From positions 1 through 64,000 of the forward strand of contig JAIRKZ010000160.1 of the NCBI GenBank assembly GCA_031259845.1: 64,000 nt of DNA. Direction: 5' to 3'. Both the position numbers and the translations under genes were made by a program. The notes beneath the pieces were generated by a model. It searched no databases, was not told the origin of the DNA, and worked only from the letters and a program-made list of their open reading frames with translations. Shown in pieces: positions 28,473 through 37,868 of this stretch; within the stretch, counting starts at the first letter, position 1, and each line of letters starts with the position of its first letter. Origin of the DNA: Tannerellaceae bacterium (GTDB taxonomy: Bacteria > Bacteroidota > Bacteroidia > Bacteroidales > Tannerellaceae).

Positions 28473-29609
28473 TCAGAACATATTTTTAAGCAGGGGTACT
28501 TTTTTCAATACATATTTACTGATTAACCAGGAAAAAACACAAGTCACCGCCATGCCCGAAATCCATTTTATAAGAATCGGAAAGTCGGCTTCATTTATCA
28601 GATGCAAATACAAAATCATTGGCGGTATATGTACCCAGTATATACCATACGAATAGGGAGACAGATTCGCCCCCCAAACGGCTATGCGTCTTGCCTGCAA
28701 TTTTATACCCGTCAATAATGCATACATAAGTGTTGTAAAAGAGCATATTGCATCAAAGACAGGGATAAGTTTATCTGATAGCGGAAAATAATAAACGGGA
28801 ATAATAAGCAGCTTCAACACCATATAACAAGTCGCTGTACTTATTGCCAATATGCGCCATCTGTTTATCCGGGGCATCCACCCGCCTTTGATAAACCAGT
28901 TTGTTTGCCAGGCATAAGTTCCCAGCATAAACAGGCATAGATAAGTAATTACCTTAGCCGGTTTCAACATAAAAACGGAGGCAAAGCGCAGCCAGTTGTC
29001 AAAAGGAGCCATACAGGTAACAGACAGACAGGCGCAAATTGCAGAAACAACCATGCACACAAGCAACAACAATATATTTTTTTTTTCTGATGCAGTAATG
29101 CGTACACTATCCGGAGGCCTGAAATAAGCAACAAAAGCATAAGCAAAAAGAAAAAGGAAAAGGACGCCCAAGTACCATAAATGCCCCTGCTGAATAAATA
29201 AATAAAGAAAATCGTCGTCTACCATCCTAATCACATCCCCCATTGATTTCCCTAAAGACAAATAGAATAAAGGAACGATAACGATAATCCCCAATAGCCA
29301 GGGGAAAAGGATATGCCTGATTTTATCTTTCAGAAATCCAACGGTTCCCTTTCGTAAATAAGAAGCGGGCGTAAAATAACCGGAAATAAAAAAAAGTACA
29401 GGCATCATAAATATGTCTAATACATTAACGATTGCTAAAAATACCGGGCTTGTCTCCTTACTGATAACATACCACCAGGAAGGGGTGTTAAGCATATAGG
29501 TCATACTGACATGTAACACGATGACAAAGAAAATCATAAGCGACCTTAAAAAGTCAAAAGCATTGATTCTCCCTTGTGAAGGTATGGGCTTGAGGGTTTG
29601 TTTATTCAT
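28473..29609 (-). CDS. Acyltransferase 3 (OatA/WecH-like) family membrane protein
   Basis: RINAFDFLRSLMIFFVIVLHVSMTY and a multi-TM profile. Confidence 0.85.
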   Translation of the reverse strand: MNKQTLKPIPSQGRINAFDFLRSLMIFFVIVLHVSMTYMLNTPSWWYVISKETSPVFLAIVNVLDIFMMPVLFFISGYFTPASYLRKGTVGFLKDKIRHILFPWLLGIIVIVPLFYLSLGKSMGDVIRMVDDDFLYLFIQQGHLWYLGVLFLFLFAYAFVAYFRPPDSVRITASEKKNILLLLVCMVVSAICACLSVTCMAPFDNWLRFASVFMLKPAKVITYLCLFMLGTYAWQTNWFIKGGWMPRINRWRILAISTATCYMVLKLLIIPVYYFPLSDKLIPVFDAICSFTTLMYALLTGIKLQARRIAVWGANLSPYSYGIYWVHIPPMILYLHLINEADFPILIKWISGMAVTCVFSWLISKYVLKKVPLLKNMF

Positions 29610-29628
29610 ATCATCGCAGTTTGTTATC

Positions 29629-30735
29629 TTACGGCCTTACTCCCACTTTATATATGGTCAGTTGCATATATGTTTCGCCAGGCCTCAGCGTCGTTGACGG
29701 AAAATTGGGTTTATTGGGCGAATCGGGATAATGTTGCGCTTCAAAGCAGGCGCCCATGGATGAAGTATAGGCAACGACCTGTGGACTTTTATTCCTGCAA
29801 TTCAATCCATAGGCGGTATAAAACCCAATACCGGGTTCGGTAGTATAGGTTTGTAACAAACGGCCGCTTTTCGGTTCGTACATTTCGGCAGCCAACACCG
29901 GATGGCCGGGTATTCCTTTTATACAAAAGTTATTGTCATAGCCTTTAGGCAGGTCGGTTAAGCGATCGCTGATGACGGTCCATTGACGCAGGTCGTATGG
30001 CGTACCTTCCACCCGGACAATTTCTCCCGTAGGAATCAGTTCATCATCCACCGGTGTATAAGCATCGGCGTAAATTATAACCTGGTGGCCGAGTACATTT
30101 TCTTTACAATTCGTGAGATTAAAATAACTATGATTGGAGAGATTTAACACGGTGGGCTTATCAGTGGCAGCAGCGTAGTGTATCTGTAATTCATTATCAT
30201 TGTTCAACACGTAATCCACTTTCACAGTCAGGTTGCCCGGATAACCTTCTTCCATGTCGGCAGATATATAAGAAAGCGATAACGTAGCCGATTGTTCGTT
30301 GCTTGAGGTTGTTGCATCCCATACCTTACTGCTGAAATTCCTTCTTCCACCGTGGATACTGTGCTTGCCGAGCGAGTTGGTAGCCAGAACGTATTCCGTG
30401 TTGTCGAGGGTAAACTTCGCCCCGCCGATACGATTAATATAACGTCCTACAATACAGCCAAAGGCCGGATGGCCGGCCAGGTAATCGTCTAAAGTTCCCA
30501 AGCCAAGTACGATGTTTTCCATATACCCATTCCTGTCTGGCGCATTAAATTCTACAACAATACCACCATAATTGGTGATTTTAGCCGTCACCCCATTGGA
30601 ATTGATCAATGTAAAAAGATATACCGGTTTTGAATCAACCGATCCCCAGTTTGCCGCGCTGATTACGGGGTTGTTCGTTGACGCACAAGCCACCAAAGCA
30701 AGGATATTTAATAAGATAATAAAATTGATTTTCAT
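29629..30735 (-). CDS. galM: Aldose 1-epimerase, lipoprotein
   Basis: ITNYGGIVVEFNAPDRNG, GRYINRIGGAKFTLDN, NLSNHSYFNL, LRPGETYMQLTIYKV; start revised to 30735, giving signal MKINFIILLNILALVACAS with a lipobox. Confidence 0.88.
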   Translation of the reverse strand: MKINFIILLNILALVACASTNNPVISAANWGSVDSKPVYLFTLINSNGVTAKITNYGGIVVEFNAPDRNGYMENIVLGLGTLDDYLAGHPAFGCIVGRYINRIGGAKFTLDNTEYVLATNSLGKHSIHGGRRNFSSKVWDATTSSNEQSATLSLSYISADMEEGYPGNLTVKVDYVLNNDNELQIHYAAATDKPTVLNLSNHSYFNLTNCKENVLGHQVIIYADAYTPVDDELIPTGEIVRVEGTPYDLRQWTVISDRLTDLPKGYDNNFCIKGIPGHPVLAAEMYEPKSGRLLQTYTTEPGIGFYTAYGLNCRNKSPQVVAYTSSMGACFEAQHYPDSPNKPNFPSTTLRPGETYMQLTIYKVGVRP

Positions 30736-30827
30736 TGTAAGAAGAGTTATTGAATTTATCACAAAAATAACCAATTATTTCGAAATAGCAACCCCCATGT
30801 ACCTTTTGATAGTTTGGCATTATGTCA

Positions 30828-31408
30828 TTTTACCCCATCCCTGTTTCGCGTATATTTGTACTCCAATCAGGGACAACTCCAAAAACACGCTGTATTTGGT
30901 ACTTGCCTTTTGATAAAATAATACGAAAAGAAATGAATCATTGACTATATGCACACCTATTAATACTATATAGATATAAAATAAAGCAAAAATCATCCAT
31001 TTGCTATCTATTTGCTCAATAAAAACAGCTGGTGAAAATAGTTATTCCAGCGCCGTTCCGAGCCTCCCGGAAGCCACTTTTCCGGGCGTTTCCGGGCCTT
31101 CCGTTTTTTCATTTCGATGTCTTCAGCAAGTCATTGGGATGCTTTTGTAAAGGCATCCCAATGACTTTGCAAAAGCATCGAAATCCTTTCCTCAAGAGTC
31201 CGTCATGTTTTCCCGGAACCTTCCCGCAAAACAGGCAATACCAACTCATTTGATTACGAAGACAATCGAAATCGTCCGCAGATTCCTCCTGTCTGTACCA
31301 AACGCCCGTTAGCTGAAAACGCAAATTCCTTAACATCTGTCAGCGGGTAAGCCTTAACGGTAGCATATTGTAAAACGGCCCGGCATCCTTTCCTTCCCCT
31401 TATTTTCT
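30828..31408. repeat. Interspersed ~580-bp repeat, copy 2
   Basis: Direct-orientation match to 8651-9229 (see copy 1). Confidence 0.9.
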
Positions 31409-31417
31409 CTCCCCTTT

Positions 31418-32008
31418 TTAATGTGTTAAACTATAAATAACAGTAAGTAAGAGAACGTAATCTTTCAGTTCCGTTCTTAGTATCTCTATCGCTTTATTAC
31501 GGTATCTTTCTACAGTACGAACGGATACTCCTAATGTCTCAGCAATCTCCGTGGTCGATTTATCTTCCATTCGGGACATTTCGAAAGCTATACGGTATTC
31601 TTTGCGCAGGCTTGCCAAGGCACGGTTAAACAGTTCTTCCAACTCATGTAATAAGAATAAATGGTCGCTCTCTTCGGCATAAACAGGAAGTTTTTCTATA
31701 TCTGCCGCATCATTAAATCCCTGCTTCGCTACTTTCCGTAAATAATTCAGACAGTGATTTTTTACGCTAGTCATAAGATAATTTGATATAGGAACAGAAT
31801 AGTCAATCCTTTTTCTGTTAATCCATAAAGAGCAGAATACATCCTGTATGAGATCTTCTCGTATTTCCAGTTCCTGTACATAACGTTTGGCATATATACA
31901 CAGGCTTGCATAATAATATTCAAACATCTTCCGAAAGGCAACCTCATCATTTAAAGAGAAGTCCCATAAGTGCTCTGCTTGTATTTGTTTTGTATCCAAT
32001 GAAGTCAT
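31418..32008 (-). CDS. RNA polymerase ECF sigma factor (Bacteroides-type sigma-70)
   Basis: DEVAFRKMFEYYYASLCIYAKRYV, IREDLIQDVFCSLWINR, C-terminal HTH STTEIAETLGVSVRTVERYRNKAIEILR. Confidence 0.92.
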   Translation of the reverse strand: MTSLDTKQIQAEHLWDFSLNDEVAFRKMFEYYYASLCIYAKRYVQELEIREDLIQDVFCSLWINRKRIDYSVPISNYLMTSVKNHCLNYLRKVAKQGFNDAADIEKLPVYAEESDHLFLLHELEELFNRALASLRKEYRIAFEMSRMEDKSTTEIAETLGVSVRTVERYRNKAIEILRTELKDYVLLLTVIYSLTH

Positions 32009-32209
32009 CTAAACTTTTATAACTATTCAGTTGCAGGCAAATTGCTTCCTGTTTTCCCAACTAAGATATTTATTTTTTCTTATTCTACATTAAAGTTTTA
32101 ACTTTTTAGACATGTTATATATTATTAAATTTCTAAACCTGATTTAAAATCAACTGTATTTCATTGTAATATACTTACAAGTTTTTTCCTTTTTGCCTGG
32201 ACAAGGTGC

Positions 32210-32244
32210 AAAAAAAGAGGCTGCCTGGCTTTTGAGGCAACCTC
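32210..32244 (-). terminator. Rho-independent terminator after the second GH92 gene
   Basis: On the minus strand GAGGTTGCC-tcaaaagcca-GGCAGCCTC followed by TTTTTTT; separates the GH92 gene from the ECF sigma gene. Confidence 0.8.
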
Positions 32245-32268
32245 ATATTTTTAAACGCCGGTTGTTTG

Positions 32269-34419
32269 TTATTCGGTCGTGATCACAAGTTCCTTACCTC
32301 TTTTCAACTCATCATGCGATATGAAATATTCTTTTATTTCTTTCCCATCGTATGTGATGTTATTGATTTTTCTTCCCTTGTTTACTTTACGGATGAAAAA
32401 CGGCTTATCATTTATAGTAAAAATAACGCGGTCGAAAATGGGAACCGTAATTATATATTCCGGGTCGGCAGGCGAAAGAGTATACAATCCGATGGCATTG
32501 AGCACGTACCATGCCGACAATCCGCCGGAATCATCCATTCCGGCATACGCTAAACCTTCCTTACCCATGGCGTAGTAATGGTTCATAATAGTATCTATCA
32601 CTGCTTGGGCTTTATCCTGTTTGTCAACAAAATAGTACATGTATGGTATACCTTGGGAAGGCTGATTGCCCGGGCAATACTGCCCAATAAACGTGGTGAG
32701 ATTATACGCTTCGTATCCTCCCCACGGAATGATGAACATCGAATCGACTTTTTGTTCGAATGCTTTCTTACTGGGATAAAGGGCTACCAGTCCTTCGGGA
32801 TCGTGCGGTGCAAAGAAGGTTGACTGCCATGCGTTAGCTTCGCGGTACATGAAAACATAATAGGGATAGCCGGGGTCGAAAGGTTCCCGCCATTCACCGC
32901 TTTCCAAACGCCCACGCATGAAACCTGTTGATGGATCGAACACATTTTTATAATTGCCCGATCGTTGCATCAACCTATTATAATTGTCTATATCGCCTAA
33001 CTCTTTGGCCAGAAGCGCCACCGCATAATCGTCGTAGGCATATTCAAGCGTTTTGGTTACTGCCGCTTTCGCTTCGTCCACTTCAGTTTGAGTTGTGGGA
33101 TTTTTAACATCATTCTCGGCAATCCAACCTTTTTCGATGTATTCGTCGAGGTATAGCCTTGCCCTGGGGTTTTCGACAGTAGCATTGCGTAACATGAAAT
33201 AGTAGGCGCTATCAACATCAAAACCGCGCAACCCCCGCAGGTATGAACCGGTAATAAATGGTGAAGCATGATCGCCGTGGAAGTATATCGGCATAAAACG
33301 AGTGTATTTTGCTCTTTCGATGAGAGAGCTGATTACATCGTTAGCCACGTCGGGCGACAACATACCCAACAATATCAACTTGTTTCTATAATCGTCCCAG
33401 AGCGCGGGAGTAGTGTAGTAATGAAACCCTTTGTTTACAGTATTGCCCTGAAAATCGGTAAATTCGCCGTCAATATCACTACGGATTGCAGGCCACAAAA
33501 ACGAACGATACAGGCATGAATAGAATATTCCTTTCTGTTTTTCTGTTCCGCCTGTTACCTGTATTTTCGACAACAACGCATCCCATGCCCGATCTGCTTC
33601 ATTAAGTACCTGCGCGAAGCTTTTATTTATCATCTCCGCTTCCAGGTTTTTCTTTGCCTTTTCTACACTTACAAACGAAAAGCCTATTTTCAATTCCAAG
33701 GGACTTTTCCGGTCGGAAAAATGGATGACAGTAATTTTTTCCCTGTCGTTACTGATTGAATCAACGCTTTTAATGTCGTGGTTTGCCACCGCATAAAAGT
33801 AGATTGCTTCGCGGGCGCCCTGGGAGCCGGAAAATGTATTTTTATCAACCTGTTTAAAATCCCAGATTGACCCGGCTCGCCGGCTATTTGTACGTGATAG
33901 ATTGAGTAAAAGCCTTTTTTCATCCCCGCTGCGATATGTATATTTATGAAATGCACAACGCAGAGTGGAAGTTATTTCGGCATTGATGTTGTAACGTTCA
34001 AGAAAAACCCTGTAATAGCCGGGGCTTGCCGATTCGTTTTCATGATTGTAGCCTGATTGGTAATTATCTGCTGTAATTTCCCCTGTAAAAGGCAGGATAG
34101 GTACGTGTCCTAAATTCCAATGCCCCATACTGGTATGAAAGAAAGCGAAGATAACCGTGTCTTCGTACTGATAGCCCGCCCCACTGCCAAACAGGGTTAC
34201 AGGAGTAACCTGTACCATGGCATTAGGTAGCGATGCGCCGGGAAACACTTCTGCTCCCCAGGCTCTGTGGGTAGGTTTGTACCCGAGATCAATGCTGTCC
34301 CACAACGTGGCTGTGCCGAAAAGAGGATTCACATAACCGGTAAGCCGCTTGGGAGTAGACGGACAACCGATGAGCAATGCCAAAACAAGCAGGACGGGAG
34401 TAAATGTTAATTTATTCAT
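32269..34419 (-). CDS. Glycoside hydrolase family 92 (alpha-mannosidase-like), lipoprotein
   Basis: GYVNPLFGTATLWDS, FPGASLPNAMVQVTPVT, REANAWQSTFF, GMDDSGGLSAWYVLNAIGLYTLSPADPEYIITVPIFD. Confidence 0.9.
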   Translation of the reverse strand: MNKLTFTPVLLVLALLIGCPSTPKRLTGYVNPLFGTATLWDSIDLGYKPTHRAWGAEVFPGASLPNAMVQVTPVTLFGSGAGYQYEDTVIFAFFHTSMGHWNLGHVPILPFTGEITADNYQSGYNHENESASPGYYRVFLERYNINAEITSTLRCAFHKYTYRSGDEKRLLLNLSRTNSRRAGSIWDFKQVDKNTFSGSQGAREAIYFYAVANHDIKSVDSISNDREKITVIHFSDRKSPLELKIGFSFVSVEKAKKNLEAEMINKSFAQVLNEADRAWDALLSKIQVTGGTEKQKGIFYSCLYRSFLWPAIRSDIDGEFTDFQGNTVNKGFHYYTTPALWDDYRNKLILLGMLSPDVANDVISSLIERAKYTRFMPIYFHGDHASPFITGSYLRGLRGFDVDSAYYFMLRNATVENPRARLYLDEYIEKGWIAENDVKNPTTQTEVDEAKAAVTKTLEYAYDDYAVALLAKELGDIDNYNRLMQRSGNYKNVFDPSTGFMRGRLESGEWREPFDPGYPYYVFMYREANAWQSTFFAPHDPEGLVALYPSKKAFEQKVDSMFIIPWGGYEAYNLTTFIGQYCPGNQPSQGIPYMYYFVDKQDKAQAVIDTIMNHYYAMGKEGLAYAGMDDSGGLSAWYVLNAIGLYTLSPADPEYIITVPIFDRVIFTINDKPFFIRKVNKGRKINNITYDGKEIKEYFISHDELKRGKELVITTE

Positions 34420-34439
34420 GACAGTAAAATTGAAAATTA

Positions 34440-36629
34440 TTATTCAGTCGTGATCACCAGCCCTTTCCCTTTTTTCAACTCATCATGCGATATGAAATAT
34501 CCTTTTATTTCTTTTCCATCGTATGTGATGTTACTAATCTTTCTTCCCTTGTTTACTTTACAGATGGTAAACGGAGTATTATTCATATTAAAAACAACCT
34601 TGTCGAAAATGGGAACCGTAATAACATAGTCTGGATCGGCAGGAGAGAAGGGGTACAATCCAATCGCATTTAACACATACCATGCCGACAATCCGCCGTC
34701 GTCGTCCATTCCCGCATAGGCCAGTCCTTCCTTCCCCATATTGTAATATTTGTTCATAAGAATGTCTAACTTTTCCTGACATTTTTCTTGTTTATCAATG
34801 AAATAGTACATATAGGCTATCCCTTGGGAGGGCTGATTACCGGCGCAATACTGCCCGAACCATCCGGTAAAGTTATCTCCTTCATATCCGCCAAAAGGAA
34901 CGGTAAATAATGAATCGAGTTTTTGTTCAAAAGCCTCTTTGCTGGGATAAAGACTTATAAGCCCTTCCGGATCTTGCGGAACGAAAAAAGTCATTTGCCA
35001 CCCATTGGCTTCGCGGTACATGAAAACATAATACGGATACCCAGGGTCGAAGGGTGTTACCCATTCGCCGTTCTCCCACATTCCACGCATGAAGCCTGTC
35101 GACGGGTCGAATGCGTTTTTGTAATTACCAGAGCGTTGCATCATCAAGCGATAGTTGTCCATATCGCCCAATTCTTTGGCTAAGAGTGCAACGGCATAAT
35201 CGCTATAGGCATATTCGAGTGTTTTCGACACTGCCGCCTTCGCTTCGTCTTTTTCGGTCATCACAGTTGGCTTTTTAACATAATTTTCGGCAATCCATCC
35301 CCTTTTGTTATATTCGTCAAGATACTCTCTTCCGTTTCTGCCTTCGCTTGCTACGGTAGCGTTGCGCAACATATAATGGTAGGCGGTGTCGACGTCAAAA
35401 CCACGAAGGCCGCGAAGATACATTCCGGTAATGAACGGTAAGTTAAAGTCGCCGTGAAAGCCTCTTGACAGGAAACCGGCACTTTTTGCCCTTTCAATAT
35501 CGGAACTGATTACATCATTGGTTACTTCTGGCTCTAACATGCCCATCAGCACCGTTTTATTCCTGCCGGCATCCCAGATATTATTAGCGGCGTAATAATG
35601 AAACCCTTTGTTGACTACCTTGCCGTGCGGATCGGTAAATTCGCCATCGGCGTCGCTACGGAGCGCCGGCCACTGCAACGCCCTATACAGACACGAATAG
35701 AATGTGGTTTTTTCCTTTTCTGTTCCGCCTGTTACCCGGATTTTCGATAGCAATGCCTCCCAGGTTTGGTCTGCTTCTTCTACTACCTGTTCGAAGCTTT
35801 TATCCTTTATTTCCGTTTCTAAATTTTTCTTTGCCTTTTCAACACTTACAAACGAAAAACCAATTTTCAGTTCAAGCGGATTCTTCCCGCCGGCAAAATT
35901 AATGACAGTTATTTTATCCATGTCGTTTGTGACTGAATCAACGCTTTCGATTTTATGATTGGCCAACGCATAAAAGTAAATATCATTCTGGGAGCCGGAA
36001 AAAGTGTTCTCATCTTCCTGTTTGAATGCCCATTTCGCTCTTCCGGCACGTGTGCTATTCATCCGCGACAGGTTAAGTAACAGCTTTTTGCTATCTCCGT
36101 TGCGGTATGTGAATTTATGATATGCGCAACGCGCAGTGGTAGTCATTTCAGCATTGACACCGTAACGTTCAAGGTAAACCTGATAATAGCCGGCTTTTGC
36201 CGATTCGTTTTCGTGATTGTAGCCGGAATAGTAATTACCGGCCGTTATTTTTCCGGTAAAAGGCAGAATGGGTACATGTCCCAACCCCCATTGCCCCTTG
36301 CTGGAATGAAAGAAAGCGAAGATAACCGTATCCTCATACTGATAACCCGAACCACTGCCAAACATGGTTACGGGCGTTGCCTGCACCATCCCATGAGGCA
36401 ATGTTGCACCTGGATAACATTCGGCGCCCCATGCCCTGGCGGGATTATTGATATGACGAAATTCGGGAACCAGACTGGGCTTGTAACCAAGATCAATGCT
36501 GTCCCAAAGTGTAGTTGTCCCATTGAATGGATTTACATAACCGGTAAGCGTTTTCGCTTTGGATGCATCATGGCAACCAAAGAATAGCGTCAAAACTATA
36601 GCAGCCGCTATAAGTAATCTTTTGTTCAT
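34440..36629 (-). CDS. Glycoside hydrolase family 92 (tandem paralog)
   Basis: Closely similar to the downstream GH92 along its length; GMDDDGGLSAWYVLNAIGLYPFSPADPDYVITVPIFD; lipobox FFGC. Confidence 0.9.
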   Translation of the reverse strand: MNKRLLIAAAIVLTLFFGCHDASKAKTLTGYVNPFNGTTTLWDSIDLGYKPSLVPEFRHINNPARAWGAECYPGATLPHGMVQATPVTMFGSGSGYQYEDTVIFAFFHSSKGQWGLGHVPILPFTGKITAGNYYSGYNHENESAKAGYYQVYLERYGVNAEMTTTARCAYHKFTYRNGDSKKLLLNLSRMNSTRAGRAKWAFKQEDENTFSGSQNDIYFYALANHKIESVDSVTNDMDKITVINFAGGKNPLELKIGFSFVSVEKAKKNLETEIKDKSFEQVVEEADQTWEALLSKIRVTGGTEKEKTTFYSCLYRALQWPALRSDADGEFTDPHGKVVNKGFHYYAANNIWDAGRNKTVLMGMLEPEVTNDVISSDIERAKSAGFLSRGFHGDFNLPFITGMYLRGLRGFDVDTAYHYMLRNATVASEGRNGREYLDEYNKRGWIAENYVKKPTVMTEKDEAKAAVSKTLEYAYSDYAVALLAKELGDMDNYRLMMQRSGNYKNAFDPSTGFMRGMWENGEWVTPFDPGYPYYVFMYREANGWQMTFFVPQDPEGLISLYPSKEAFEQKLDSLFTVPFGGYEGDNFTGWFGQYCAGNQPSQGIAYMYYFIDKQEKCQEKLDILMNKYYNMGKEGLAYAGMDDDGGLSAWYVLNAIGLYPFSPADPDYVITVPIFDKVVFNMNNTPFTICKVNKGRKISNITYDGKEIKGYFISHDELKKGKGLVITTE

Positions 36630-36673
36630 ATAGATTATGTGTTTTTAGGTAAAATAATAATTTTCTTTCATTT

Positions 36674-37765
36674 TTACTCACTTGGATGACTACCTGAATA
36701 AGCAGTCATGAGCTTCCGGGCTTCCGCCGGCTTAAGAATTGAAACGCAGCCATGGCGTGCTTCAGAGGGAAAACTTACGTCATCTTCAATTGACCAGTTA
36801 ATCAAATCGCGTGAATAAGAGACGCCAAAGCGGTTGATCATGCAGTAATCATATAGTAGTAGCCATCCGGGGTTTACCAAGTCTTTCACTACTGTCGGGC
36901 CTTCAGTTATTACCGGAACGATCTGGCCATAATTCAAAGGCCCTTCAACATTCTTGTATGGCCCTTCCAGTTTTTTTGATGTGGCGACGCGGATAGCTCT
37001 TCTTTCGCCGGTCTTCTCTCCAAATTCTTCTTCTTTGTGGAATAAGTAGTAAGTGCCATCATATTCCTGTAATGTGCCGTCAATAACTGAATAAGGAGGG
37101 GCGAACAGCAATCTGGCGGGTGTGAAGGTTTTCCAATCACGCGTTTTACAGTACCAAAGCCGACTTTCTTTCCAACCTGCATTTTTGAATGATGAAGACC
37201 AAAACAACATATATTCTTTCGTCTTTTCATCGTAGAACCATTCAGGAGCCCAAATATTCTCCGCCAATGCCCCCTCTTCATTCCTGACATCCTTCATCAA
37301 CGGCAAAAAGCCTTCAAACTGCCAGTTTATCAAATCTTTCGAGGTGGCATACAGGCAGCTTGGCCCCACTTTTCCGCGGTCACCCGCCCTTCCGCCACCG
37401 GTTGATAAAATTCGCCAAAGTCCATCGGGGTCGCAACGAACGTAAGGATCACGCATAGGTTGATCCCATACCGGTTCATTATCATTCAGCGGCATCCAAT
37501 TGCGACCATCTGCAGACAGAGCAATATGCAATTTTGCTATCAGCATTGGGTCGGGCAATGGAACCTCGAATGTATTTCCATCAGAATCAATTTCAATACG
37601 TGTCGGATAACGTTGACGGAAATAAGTCAGCATGTAAATATCTTTATCTCCTTTAATTTTAAACTGCCCTTGAACGCCGGGTTCATCTGGAACTGATCTT
37701 TTTCCGGGTTGCGCCAACGCTCCTATAAAAAAGGCAAACATCATTAGAGTCATTGAAAGCTTCAT
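36674..37765 (-). CDS. GH43-like five-bladed beta-propeller glycosidase
   Basis: MRDPYVRCDPDGLW, IWAPEWFYDEKTKEYMLFWSS, VIDGTLQEYDGTYYLF, ITEGPTVVK: candidate Asp/Asp/Glu triad layout of GH43. Confidence 0.7.
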   Translation of the reverse strand: MKLSMTLMMFAFFIGALAQPGKRSVPDEPGVQGQFKIKGDKDIYMLTYFRQRYPTRIEIDSDGNTFEVPLPDPMLIAKLHIALSADGRNWMPLNDNEPVWDQPMRDPYVRCDPDGLWRILSTGGGRAGDRGKVGPSCLYATSKDLINWQFEGFLPLMKDVRNEEGALAENIWAPEWFYDEKTKEYMLFWSSSFKNAGWKESRLWYCKTRDWKTFTPARLLFAPPYSVIDGTLQEYDGTYYLFHKEEEFGEKTGERRAIRVATSKKLEGPYKNVEGPLNYGQIVPVITEGPTVVKDLVNPGWLLLYDYCMINRFGVSYSRDLINWSIEDDVSFPSEARHGCVSILKPAEARKLMTAYSGSHPSE

Positions 37766-37868
37766 CGTACAATCTCTTTATAGTTCAGTTTAATAAATCT
37801 TTTCTAATAAGTAGAGAACGTAGAGACGCAGAACAAATTGCGTCTCTACACTTATTATATTCAATTAA

